Source: Dehalococcoidia bacterium UBA7891 (GTDB lineage Bacteria; Chloroflexota; Dehalococcoidia; Lucifugimonadales; UBA826). From it: a stretch of 52,711 bases of DNA. A program made the translations under genes and the position numbers. Positions within the stretch are counted from its first letter, which is position 1. The number at the start of each line of letters is the position of its first letter. The notes below the pieces were generated by a model, which worked only from the letters and a program-made list of their open reading frames with translations, was not told the origin of the DNA and made no database searches. Of the stretch, positions 1-6,620 are shown in pieces. Location of the stretch: the NCBI GenBank assembly GCA_002500485.1, contig DLRJ01000050.1, forward strand, positions 1 through 52,711. Direction: 5' to 3'.

Positions 1-50
1 CGATCTCTGCCTTGACAGGGCAGTATGTTAAACCGCTACACCACGGGGCC
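1..50 (-). tRNA. tRNA-Asp (GTC), 3' part cut by window edge
   Basis: Read on the minus strand, the segment begins with an acceptor strand GGCCCCG. A D-arm follows (GTGT pairing with ACAT), then an anticodon arm with a perfect five-pair stem, CTGCC/GGCAG, around loop CTGTCAA. The anticodon is GTC, hence Asp. The T-arm and 3' acceptor strand lie beyond position 1. The gene starts just after the terminator of the selenoprotein operon. Confidence 0.88.
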
Positions 51-53
51 GCG

Positions 54-76
54 AAAAAAACTAACGAAAGTTAGTT
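54..76 (-). terminator. Rho-independent terminator of the selenoprotein operon
   Basis: On the minus strand AACTAAC (76-70), loop TTTC (69-66) and GTTAGTT (65-59) form a perfect 7-bp hairpin followed by an uninterrupted T run to 54. It lies about 40 bp past the glutaredoxin stop and just before tRNA-Asp. It therefore ends the operon that starts near 1188. Confidence 0.8.
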
Positions 77-116
77 AGCAAATTGTATTTAGAGTTAATT
101 AGCTCGTCAATCGATA

Positions 117-365
117 TTAAGAGGCTAGACCTGCTGCTTCCAAGGCCTCATCAAGTTTTGCTGGACTATAACCAACAACTTTCTCTTCACCGATGACTGT
201 GACAGGAGTGCTTCTGTATCCCATAGATACCAAATCCTTCAAGGAATCTCTATCTGTGGATACATTGTGCTCTGTGTACTCAAAACCCTTTCGTGAAAGA
301 TACACTTTCACCATATGGCAGGGGCCTCAACCTACAGATGTGAAAACCTTTATCGGTTCACTCAT
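117..365 (-). CDS. Glutaredoxin-like selenoprotein (UGPC active site)
   Basis: Predicted 82-residue NrdH/glutaredoxin-type redoxin. The N-terminus MSEPIKVFTSVG leads to an in-frame TGA at 329-327 (residue 13) followed by GPC. This makes UGPC where the family has CxxC, with Sec at the nucleophilic first position. Further along, the cis-Pro region reads STPVTVIG and is followed by VVGYSP, as expected of glutaredoxins. The ATG at 365 has a good AGGAG Shine-Dalgarno; starting at the internal ATG (314) would delete the whole active site. A 7-bp hairpin with loop UGUAU (311-293) follows the TGA in bacterial SECIS geometry. It lies 63 bp downstream of the FtrB gene and is probably its redox partner. 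Reading TGA as Sec is an inference; the fold assignment is firm. Confidence 0.85.
293..311 (-). promoter_or_regulatory. bSECIS-like hairpin, glutaredoxin UGA
   Basis: Minus strand GTGAAAG (311-305), loop TGTAT (304-300), CTTTCAC (299-293): seven perfect pairs. The stem starts 16 nt and the loop 23 nt after the TGA. The loop has G then U at its second and third positions, like the GU recognised by SelB in known bacterial SECIS loops. Confidence 0.75.
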
Positions 366-428
366 CGCTCTCTCCTATCAATACTTGTTAACTCAAAAAA
401 GATGATCACTCATTTTAACCCATCACAA

Positions 429-857
429 CTATTTTTTCTTGTTATCTTCCCTTCTACGTTCGTTGAATTCCTTCTTACCACCAGTATTTTCAAAAAGTTC
501 GGTACCCAGTGGTACGGCTTCATCTATGGTCTGTGCGAAATCCTCTCCGGATTCATATTTGCGAAGAAACTCTTCGCTAACGAAAAACATTCATATACAG
601 AAACCATCCCTTTCAATGTCTTCATGATGTCTCTCGCAAGGGCATATTTTTTTGCGATCCTCAACTGGATCGCCGCTTAGAGGCATTCAAGGGCAATATC
701 TATACCCTTCCAACCTGTGATTCTCAGCTAACCCCTTCTGGACTTCCTCTACGACTTCCTTCAAAGGAAAAAACTCGTAGGGGCCACGATCAACATAGCG
801 CTCTGAAAATTTTTGAGCACTTGCCAAGGCTTCGGATTCTGACATCTCCTTTGGCAT
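429..857 (-). CDS. FtrB-type ferredoxin:thioredoxin reductase catalytic subunit with two selenocysteines
   Basis: Predicted 142-residue [4Fe-4S] disulfide reductase of the ferredoxin:thioredoxin reductase catalytic-chain family. Two in-frame TGAs (689-687 and 593-591) give CPU (residues 55-57), CPC (72-74) and CIU (87-89), matching the family's CPC...CPC...CxC signature. In cyanobacterial/plant FTR, Cys55, 74, 76 and 85 bind the cluster and Cys57-Cys87 form the active disulfide. Here all four cluster ligands stay Cys and exactly the two disulfide residues become Sec. Conserved surroundings (SGDPVEDRKKICPC, then the CxC-xFFVS region) continue in one frame across both TGAs to a TAG. The 14- and 12-residue spacings differ from the plant 16/8 and fit, from memory, non-photosynthetic FtrB-like proteins. 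Both TGAs are followed by ATG, so gene callers would split the gene. The ATG at 857 has a GAGGT site overlapping the upstream stop. No FTR alpha subunit is in the window. Confidence 0.87.
561..577 (-). promoter_or_regulatory. bSECIS-like hairpin, second FtrB UGA
   Basis: Minus strand GCGAAGA (577-571), loop GTT (570-568), TCTTCGC (567-561): seven perfect pairs, or six pairs with loop AGTTT. The stem begins 14 nt and the loop 21 nt after the TGA at 593-591. The loop again carries GU. Confidence 0.75.
654..673 (-). promoter_or_regulatory. bSECIS-like hairpin, first FtrB UGA
   Basis: Minus strand GCGATCC (673-667), loop AGTTGA (666-661), GGATCGC (660-654): seven perfect pairs. The stem begins 14 nt and the loop 21 nt after the TGA at 689-687. 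The loop has AGU at its start. The geometry matches the other two hairpins of this operon, although the stem sequences are unrelated. Confidence 0.77.
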
Positions 858-870
858 AGCTATAAATACC

Positions 871-1188
871 TCAACTTACGTTATCTGGTGTGAACCCAGT
901 ACGCATCATACTATGCATACTACAATCCATTTTTCTAAACGATTTTTCTTGCATTTCGATTCGTTGAACCAGGGAAGGAAGAGCATCCGTTATTTCATCA
1001 TCTGTTTTAGTCTCAGACACTTCAAGGCTCAATAAAGCAGCGGTCCCACAGTCGCAACTTGCAGAAAAAAACACTTTCTTAAACCCTGGGTTTGCCGAGA
1101 AATTCATTTTGAATCCATTCAGCGGACGTAGATTCACCGCGTCATCAAACTCGTTCAGAACCAGGGCTTGAATCTCTTTTTCTTCCAT
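871..1188 (-). CDS. Hypothetical protein with CDC and DC motifs, first gene of the selenoprotein operon
   Basis: 105-residue soluble protein that I do not recognise. It has no signal peptide or membrane segment. Three cysteines stand out: a SCDCGTAALL segment near residues 44-53 and MDCSMHSMM near 87-95, so metal or cluster binding, or a thiol partner role, is conceivable. An in-frame TAG lies four codons upstream of the ATG at 1188, which fixes the frame opening. The stop sits inside the likely ribosome binding site of the FtrB gene, so the two are probably translationally coupled. The neighbourhood suggests a role with the FtrB/glutaredoxin pair; that is inference only. Confidence 0.7.
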   Translation of the reverse strand: MEEKEIQALVLNEFDDAVNLRPLNGFKMNFSANPGFKKVFFSASCDCGTAALLSLEVSETKTDDEITDALPSLVQRIEMQEKSFRKMDCSMHSMMRTGFTPDNVS

Positions 1189-1251
1189 GGATTCATACTA
1201 ACCTAAAATCCCATATTTCCCAATATCCCGGAAGGTGTATTTAGAGCCGTT

Positions 1252-1266
1252 TGATATCTAATATCA
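1252..1266. promoter_or_regulatory. Inverted repeat in the divergent promoter region
   Basis: TGATAT and ATATCA flank a 3-bp spacer in the 113-bp region between the selenoprotein operon (minus) and the acyl-CoA synthetase gene (plus). It could be an operator, or simply AT-rich promoter sequence. No regulator gene is nearby to support either reading. Confidence 0.25.
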
Positions 1267-1301
1267 GAATATGATCCAATGTACCCTCAGGAGGCTGAAT
1301 T

Positions 1302-2924
1302 ATGACTGATAATATGTTTTATAAAACTCTTAGCCCTATCTCATTTCTTGACAGATCCGCCGAGGTATACCCGGATAAGCCCGCGTTGAGTTATGGCGAT
1401 ATCACCTACACTTATCAGGATTTTTACGATCGTGTAAACAAACTTGCAGGCGCACTCCTGAAAGAAGGTGTTAAAAAGGGTGACCGGGTTGGATTCCTGG
1501 TTCCTAACATCCCTGCCATGTTTGAAGGGCATTACGGCCCATTGAAAATTGGAGCTGTGCTTGTTGCGATTAATACCAGGTTATCAGCGAGAGAAGTTTC
1601 GTACATACTCAATCATTCGGGCGCCAAGGTGCTAGTCTTTGACTCCGAGTATGCTGAACTCATTAACCAAATAAAGGATGAGCTACCTGAAATAACCAGG
1701 TTCGTACAGGTAGCTGATACCTTCCCAAAATCCACTTTGGTGGAAGGCCCCGAATATGAAGAATTCCTCAATTCTGCCGACCCTGGAGAACATAGAATTC
1801 CACTAGACTCTGAATCGGACCCAGTCACAATTAACTACACTTCAGGAACCACGGGCATGCCTAAAGGAGTCCTATACCACTCTCGAGGCGCCTATTTATC
1901 AGCCTTGGGAGAAGTCGTAGAGAGTGGGATGAACCAAGACTCAGTTTATCTTTGGACTCTACCGATGTTCCATTGCAATGGATGGTGCTTTACCTGGGCG
2001 ACGACTGCGGTGGGAGCAACTAACGTCTGCCTCCGGCGGGTGGATCCACTGGAAGTGTACCGATTGATAGAGGAAGAATCTGTCACCCACATGTGCTGTG
2101 CACCCACAGTTCTCACATCGATGTACTCTATACCGGATGCTGCCCTACAAGATCTCAGTGGAGTAACCATAATGACCGCAGGTGCGCCGCCCGCCCCGCA
2201 GGTCATACGAAGTATGGAAAATATGGGAGCTCATGTCCTCCATGCCTACGGACTGACTGAAACATACGGCCCAATCACCATATGCGCTATCCAACCAGAC
2301 TGGAAAGGGAAGAGTTCTGAGGAGGTGGCAAATTTGAAATCTCGACAGGGAGTGGCATTTGTAGTTGCTGATACGGGCCTTCGGGTGGTGGACGCTGAAA
2401 TGAACGATGTAAAAAAAGACGGTTCACAGATGGGTGAGGTGGCAATGAGCGGGAACATGGTAATGTCTGGATATTTCAACGATGAAGAAGCAACTGATAA
2501 AGCTTTTGAAGGCGGATGGTTTCACAGCGGCGACCTAGCTGTATGGCACCCGGACGGATACATTGAGCTTCAAGATAGAGCGAAAGACATAATAATTTCC
2601 GGCGGTGAGAACATATCCAGCCAAGAAGTCGAAAAAGTAATCATGGAACATGATGGAGTATTGGAAGTAACCGTAGTGGGCGTACCTGACGACAGATGGG
2701 GAGAAGTCCCCAAAGCCTTTGTGATGTCAAGGGACGGAGCCTCGGTGTCGGAAGAGGAAATAATCACTTTCACAAGGGACCGGATAGCCCATTTTAAAGC
2801 ACCTAAATATGTTGAATTCGGAGAACTGCCAAAGACAGCCACAGGTAAGATCCAGAAATACGTTCTTAGAGATAAGGAATGGGAAGGAAAAGAAAAAAGG
2901 ATCCAGGGATCTTCTCTCACATGA
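1302..2924 (+). CDS. AMP-forming acyl-CoA synthetase
   Basis: 540-residue ANL-superfamily enzyme that activates a carboxylic acid through an acyl-adenylate to the CoA thioester. Visible motifs: P-loop YTSGTTGMPKG near 178-188, YGLTETYGP near 315-323, HSGDLAVWHPDGY near 408 with the hinge DRAKDIIISGGEN around 427-439, and C-terminal KTATGKIQKY with the catalytic Lys near 515. Length is normal for medium- or long-chain ligases and the DMSP-CoA ligase-like branch; the substrate cannot be read from sequence. An AGGAGG site sits seven bases before the ATG. It is transcribed alone, divergent from the selenoprotein operon and convergent with the aldolase gene downstream. Confidence 0.93.
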   Translation: MTDNMFYKTLSPISFLDRSAEVYPDKPALSYGDITYTYQDFYDRVNKLAGALLKEGVKKGDRVGFLVPNIPAMFEGHYGPLKIGAVLVAINTRLSAREVSYILNHSGAKVLVFDSEYAELINQIKDELPEITRFVQVADTFPKSTLVEGPEYEEFLNSADPGEHRIPLDSESDPVTINYTSGTTGMPKGVLYHSRGAYLSALGEVVESGMNQDSVYLWTLPMFHCNGWCFTWATTAVGATNVCLRRVDPLEVYRLIEEESVTHMCCAPTVLTSMYSIPDAALQDLSGVTIMTAGAPPAPQVIRSMENMGAHVLHAYGLTETYGPITICAIQPDWKGKSSEEVANLKSRQGVAFVVADTGLRVVDAEMNDVKKDGSQMGEVAMSGNMVMSGYFNDEEATDKAFEGGWFHSGDLAVWHPDGYIELQDRAKDIIISGGENISSQEVEKVIMEHDGVLEVTVVGVPDDRWGEVPKAFVMSRDGASVSEEEIITFTRDRIAHFKAPKYVEFGELPKTATGKIQKYVLRDKEWEGKEKRIQGSSLT

Positions 2925-2948
2925 AGTACTGTCGCTGTCGTGTCGCCT

Positions 2949-3887
2949 TTATTTGTAGATAGGAGTCCCCGCATTCTTCATAAGGACATCGAGTTCTGCC
3001 ATAAGGTGTTCAGGAGGTCTAACTGAGGGTGGCCTTGGCGGGCCTGCAGGAAGACCTACTCTTTCCATAGCTGCTTTTATGAAAGGTCCTTCACCCCCTG
3101 TTTCCTGAATTACTTTGGTAATCCATTCACGCCACTTCCATTTAAAGTCACCCAGTCTCTTTTTTACTCCATCATATTCAGAAGCTTTCAGTAGAGCCCA
3201 TATTTCGGATGGATATTCGGGCCAAAACCCACTCAGATGGGTGATGAATCCTGCAGCACCTAGTACATTACTCCAAACATGCTCCCCACCGTTATCAATG
3301 ATTACTAATTTATCCGAAAAATTAACTAACCCTTCTCTATAAAGTTGAACTGTCGGGGCGGACCACTTCATAGCATTTACATTTTTTATCTGTGACAACT
3401 GGTCTATGAGGCTAATACTCATAGTTAAACCTTCCCACCAGGTGTGGTAAATCATGAGATTTACATCAGACCCTTCGCTGACATATTGAAAAAGTCTGAC
3501 TACATCGTCCTCTGAAGGTTCGTAATAATAAGTTGGTCCTAATTGAACCCCATGGAGCCCTACTCCACTGGCATATTCAGCAAGTTCCAGTACAACACGG
3601 ACATCTGTATGCTGGATACTTGTAAGCACCGGAACCTGTCCATTGGCTGCTTTGACCGCAGCTGCCATTACAGATTTACGTTCATCCACATTCATCGTTG
3701 GGTGTTCACCGCCGGCACCTCCTACTAAAAGGGTCCCGTTTCCTGTCACCACTCCTTTATCAACCATAAATCGAATATTGCTGGTCAGCGAATCTAAATC
3801 CAAGGCAAAATCTTCCTTAAATGGAGTCGCTACAGCCACCATTGGGCCACATAACCAGTCTTTTATATTGGTCTCTCCTAAGGGCAT
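2949..3887 (-). CDS. Dihydrodipicolinate synthase / N-acetylneuraminate lyase family aldolase
   Basis: 312-residue class I aldolase of the DapA superfamily. The family forms a Schiff base between Lys and a 2-oxo acid. The Tyr of LMIYHTWW (about 146) and the Lys of NAMKWSAP (about 173) sit at the expected active-site positions in the TIM barrel. The phosphate/carboxylate loop reads GGAGGEHP rather than the GTTGE of true DapA, so a catabolic 2-keto acid aldolase or dehydratase is likelier than lysine synthesis. It lies 23 bp downstream of the SDR gene and shares its strand with the enoyl-CoA hydratase, suggesting a small catabolic operon. Confidence 0.88.
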   Translation of the reverse strand: MPLGETNIKDWLCGPMVAVATPFKEDFALDLDSLTSNIRFMVDKGVVTGNGTLLVGGAGGEHPTMNVDERKSVMAAAVKAANGQVPVLTSIQHTDVRVVLELAEYASGVGLHGVQLGPTYYYEPSEDDVVRLFQYVSEGSDVNLMIYHTWWEGLTMSISLIDQLSQIKNVNAMKWSAPTVQLYREGLVNFSDKLVIIDNGGEHVWSNVLGAAGFITHLSGFWPEYPSEIWALLKASEYDGVKKRLGDFKWKWREWITKVIQETGGEGPFIKAAMERVGLPAGPPRPPSVRPPEHLMAELDVLMKNAGTPIYK

Positions 3888-3909
3888 CGGTACCTCACAT
3901 TAAATATTT

Positions 3910-4659
3910 TCATCGAGCAGTGAGACCACCATCTACCGGTAGTTCTGCACCAGTAATATAAGATGAGTCGTCTGAAGCCATAAAAAGTACCGCTTTTGCT
4001 ACCTCATCAACCAATCCCACCCTGCGCATCGGAACATCTTCAAGCATTATTTTCCTAAATTCAGGGTCTGCGGTCATTTCCGAAGTAGTCATAGGTGGCA
4101 TAACTCCTGGGTGAACAGAATTAACCCTTATACCTTTTTCTGCGTACTGAATTGCCGCGGATTTAGTCATTAGTCTAACTGCACCTTTGGATCCACTGTA
4201 TCCCATATGAACATAAGCTTGACCCACCAGGCCAGAAATAGATGAGATATTCACAATGCTACCAGCGCCATTATCTGACATAAGCCCAAGGCAATATTTC
4301 ATTCCCAGAAAAACACCCCTGGTATTTACTTTCATCACATTGTCGAAAATCTCAATATTCAAGAGGTCTGGTGATGAAGCACTTATACCTGCATTGTTAA
4401 CCAAAACGTCCAACTTACCAAATTTTGATTTTAGGTATTCCATTAGTTTTTCCCAGTTGGATTCCTCAGTCACATCTAAATGAAAAAATTCTGCCGAACC
4501 CCCTGATTGAGTTATCTCTTCCACCAATTTTCCTCCGAGGTCATCTTGAATATCCGCCAAAATCACATGGGAGCCTTCATTTGAAAAAAGTCTTGCTTCA
4601 GCAGCTCCCATTCCATTTGAGGCTCCCGTTATTAAAGAAACCTTGTCTTTCAATCTCAT
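3910..4659 (-). CDS. SDR family NAD(P)-dependent oxidoreductase
   Basis: 249-residue classical short-chain dehydrogenase with a Rossmann fold. The cofactor loop TGASNGMG is at about 15-22. An Asp after the second strand (LADIQ) suggests NAD preference. NNAG is near 88. The Ser-Tyr-Lys site (NISSISG, then YSGSK near 153-157) is intact. It resembles 3-alpha/20-beta-hydroxysteroid and cyclohexanol dehydrogenases, but the substrate is unknown. It is probably cotranscribed with the enoyl-CoA hydratase upstream and the DapA-like aldolase downstream. Confidence 0.93.
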   Translation of the reverse strand: MRLKDKVSLITGASNGMGAAEARLFSNEGSHVILADIQDDLGGKLVEEITQSGGSAEFFHLDVTEESNWEKLMEYLKSKFGKLDVLVNNAGISASSPDLLNIEIFDNVMKVNTRGVFLGMKYCLGLMSDNGAGSIVNISSISGLVGQAYVHMGYSGSKGAVRLMTKSAAIQYAEKGIRVNSVHPGVMPPMTTSEMTADPEFRKIMLEDVPMRRVGLVDEVAKAVLFMASDDSSYITGAELPVDGGLTAR

Positions 4660-4690
4660 CTTAACTTGCCTCCATTAATTGAAGTGTTTA

Positions 4691-5479
4691 TTACCTCATT
4701 TTCCATTCTGGTCTTCTTTTCTCCGAGAATGCCTTTGGGCCCTCTATAGAATCCTCCGTTCCTGAAATTCTCTCTGAAATAGGAATTGCAAGTTTTTGAG
4801 AGTATTCGACAGGCAAGTTTCTACCCTGGTAAACGATTTGCTTTATCGCCTGTACTGCAAGAGGCGCACACAGTTTAATCTCTCCCGCCAACTTATCCAC
4901 TCTTTCAATCAATTTTTCTCTATCTTCCACCACGTCTTGTATGAGTCCAATATTGTATGCTCTGTCAGAGTTGATTCTGCTGCCAGTCAATTGCATGTAT
5001 AGAGATTCTCCCAGCGGTATCATTCGGTTCAGGTTGTGTAAGCCATAGCCTGCAAGGATACTCCACCTTGGTTCAGGGAGACCGAACTCCGATTTCTTGG
5101 TTGCAATTCTTATGTCACATTGAAGGGATACCTCAAGGCCCCCCGCTACGCAGAACCCATCAATAGCCGCAATCAGAGGTTTATATACACCCATATCGAT
5201 AAATGATCCAGCCCCCCTGGGGTCCAACACCTGTCGTTCTCCTTGAGCATCGAGTGTGGCTCTTTCTTTTAAATCCATTCCTGCTGAAAACGCCCTACCT
5301 CCCGCACCAATCAAAACTCCCAGAATAACCTCTGGATCGTCTCTTACCTCTGCAAGAGCTTCCCTGAGGCCAGCACTCAACTCCCTGTTCAGAGCGTTCA
5401 TGGAATCCGGTCTGTTTAGGGTTATATAGCCTACCCCATCACGTTTTTCATATAAAATTGTGTCCGTTGATATGGTCAT
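4691..5479 (-). CDS. Enoyl-CoA hydratase/isomerase family protein
   Basis: 262-residue crotonase-fold protein acting on acyl-CoA thioesters. The oxyanion-hole segments SAGMDLKERA and DGFCVAGGLEVSL and the family's FGLPEPRW segment are visible. The start is placed at ATG 5479, eight bases after GGAGG. A longer reading from TTG at 5494 would overlap that binding site and is unlikely. First gene of the minus-strand group with the SDR and aldolase. Which crotonase reaction it performs cannot be decided from sequence. Confidence 0.92.
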   Translation of the reverse strand: MTISTDTILYEKRDGVGYITLNRPDSMNALNRELSAGLREALAEVRDDPEVILGVLIGAGGRAFSAGMDLKERATLDAQGERQVLDPRGAGSFIDMGVYKPLIAAIDGFCVAGGLEVSLQCDIRIATKKSEFGLPEPRWSILAGYGLHNLNRMIPLGESLYMQLTGSRINSDRAYNIGLIQDVVEDREKLIERVDKLAGEIKLCAPLAVQAIKQIVYQGRNLPVEYSQKLAIPISERISGTEDSIEGPKAFSEKRRPEWKMR

Positions 5480-5667
5480 TGCATTTTCCTCCAAATATTT
5501 CTTCTACCGGATTCGGTGGAACCAAGTCAAAGCATGTTATTACTCACTAATTGGCACGAATTTCTTAACAGTAGCAGAAAGAAATGGTAGCAAACAGGGG
5601 GAGCAGGCAATAGTAGGTAGATTTACACAACCATAGCTTTCGGCACTATTTAGGAAGCATCAGGAAG

Positions 5668-5735
5668 GGTCACCTCAGCCCCAATCGATGCATCGTGGAG
5701 GGACTGAGATGCCCGAGCAATTATATTAGGTGAAG
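5668..5735. repeat. Intergenic repeat family A, copy 1
   Basis: Begins GGTCACCTCAGCCCC and contains GGGACTGAGATGCCC followed by an AATTA-rich tail. The same two blocks recur at 6400-6480, and a diverged form at about 6557-6620. The distance between blocks varies. Confidence 0.55.
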
Positions 5736-5786
5736 GGGACACAAATGAACCCTTGCAAGTTACCTATATTTGAGAAGCTTCATGCT

Positions 5787-5835
5787 CCATCATCTCTACT
5801 CAGCGAGCGTAATTCCACAGATTTTTGAATTATTT
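5787..5835. repeat. Intergenic repeat family B, copy 1
   Basis: ATCTCTACTCAGCGAG, then a CCACAGATTTTTGAATTAT block. Related copies lie near 7536-7588 and 8237-8283. They share the TCTCTATTCA core and the CACA-TTTT-AATTAT end, each just outside a small gene. Confidence 0.45.
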
Positions 5836-5867
5836 ATAATAACGCCACGAATGATTAGGAGCGCAAA

Positions 5868-6314
5868 ATGGATTATGAACTAGTATCAATTTTATCCCAA
5901 ACAGCAACAGGTATTGCAACTCTTGCGGTTGCCGCATTTTTAAGTTTTCAATTGAGATTGCAACATAAAGAGTCAGTTGCATCAGCACAAGCAGAACTTA
6001 CAAATGGATTGGGTGAGGTAGTCAGAGATATCTACAAAGACAGTGAACTTACAGATATCTATTTGAGAGGAATAACGGAATACGAGACCTTACTCAAGGA
6101 AGAAAAACATAGGTTCAACATAGTGCTATGGACGTATTTTATGCAAATTCAGCAGCTGTGGGAGACCAAACGCGAGGAAGAAAAAGTAAGATCCTATGCT
6201 AATACCATGCTCAACACAGGGCTGGGAGTTGTGGCATGGTGGGGCAACATGGGGCAGTACGTATACCCAGGAGAATTTGTCATATACGTGGATTCCCTCT
6301 TGAATACAGACTAG
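5868..6314 (+). CDS. Hypothetical protein with one N-terminal membrane helix
   Basis: 148 residues. After a short start there is one hydrophobic helix (about 10-30, TGIATLAVAAFLSFQL). A charged helical domain follows, with residues like EYETLLKEEKHRFNIVLWTYFMQIQQLWE, ending in an aromatic stretch VVAWWGNMGQYVYPGEFV. The layout suggests a membrane-anchored protein with a cytosolic helical domain. I do not recognise the family by name. An AGGAG sequence lies close upstream of the ATG. It is a single gene flanked by repeats in the accessory stretch. Confidence 0.75.
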   Translation: MDYELVSILSQTATGIATLAVAAFLSFQLRLQHKESVASAQAELTNGLGEVVRDIYKDSELTDIYLRGITEYETLLKEEKHRFNIVLWTYFMQIQQLWETKREEEKVRSYANTMLNTGLGVVAWWGNMGQYVYPGEFVIYVDSLLNTD

Positions 6315-6333
6315 ATTTAAAATAAAGGAAAAG

Positions 6334-6370
6334 CCCATGTTGCTGCCTAGTCACAACAATGGGATTTCTC
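6334..6370 (+). terminator. Possible terminator hairpin
   Basis: CCCATGTTG (6334-6342) pairs with CAAC-A-ATGGG (6354-6363) with one bulged A, followed by ATTTCTCC. The T-run is weak. It is correctly placed 20 bp after the 148-residue gene. Confidence 0.4.
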
Positions 6371-6399
6371 CTTCGCACCATCTCTAGTTCGCAAACAAT

Positions 6400-6480
6400 G
6401 GTCACCCCAGCCCCAGTGGTGCGTTCCAACACCGGCACTTTTTACAGGGACTGAGATGCCCAATTAATGGTACTAGATTA
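6400..6480. repeat. Intergenic repeat family A, copy 2
   Basis: GGTCACCCCAGCCCC, a 34-bp variable insert, then GGGACTGAGATGCCCAATTAATGGTACTAG. The 15-bp GGGACTGAGATGCCC block is identical to copy 1. Confidence 0.55.
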
Positions 6481-6556
6481 ATGGCAAAGGCGCAGTCCTG
6501 ATAAGGCTGCATGGGTTTCAATCATTTCCTTATAGCCAACAACAAGGAAGATTAAG

Positions 6557-6620
6557 AGTCACGCCAGCCCCACCGCATGTGTAGCAATATAGGTGAGACT
6601 GACCAAATAATAGTATCATC
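6557..6620. repeat. Intergenic repeat family A, diverged copy 3
   Basis: AGTCACGCCAGCCCCA, then GTGAGACTGACC and an AATAATAGTATCA tail. It follows the same order of blocks as copies 1 and 2, with more substitutions. Confidence 0.4.

Larger units (their letters stand above)
5480..5867. other. Intergenic region, no gene; holds repeat copies
   Basis: No credible reading frame. It contains the first copy of two short dispersed repeat families (about 5668-5735 and 5787-5835), listed separately. It should also carry promoters for the enoyl-CoA hydratase (minus) and the 148-residue membrane protein (plus). Confidence 0.6.

Noticed and set aside
315..680. 121-codon forward ORF over the selenoprotein locus
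   Set aside because: It is antisense to the Sec-FtrB and Sec-Grx frames, has no binding site and resembles no family. The minus-strand reading has family motifs and SECIS-like hairpins.
429..857. Plain pseudogene or sequencing-error explanation for the FtrB stops
   Set aside because: All stops are TGA, all sit on catalytic Cys positions, and each has a matched hairpin. Random decay would give mixed stops and frameshifts at random sites.
117..857. UGA reassigned as Trp or Gly in this organism
   Set aside because: Many clear genes in the window end at TGA at the expected family C-terminus, and the affected columns are Cys, not Trp or Gly.
5668..5735. TPP riboswitch, because of CTGAGATGCCC
   Set aside because: The second conserved TPP block (ACCTGATC...GGATAATGCCAGCG) is absent and no thiamine gene is nearby. 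The sequence behaves as a dispersed repeat.
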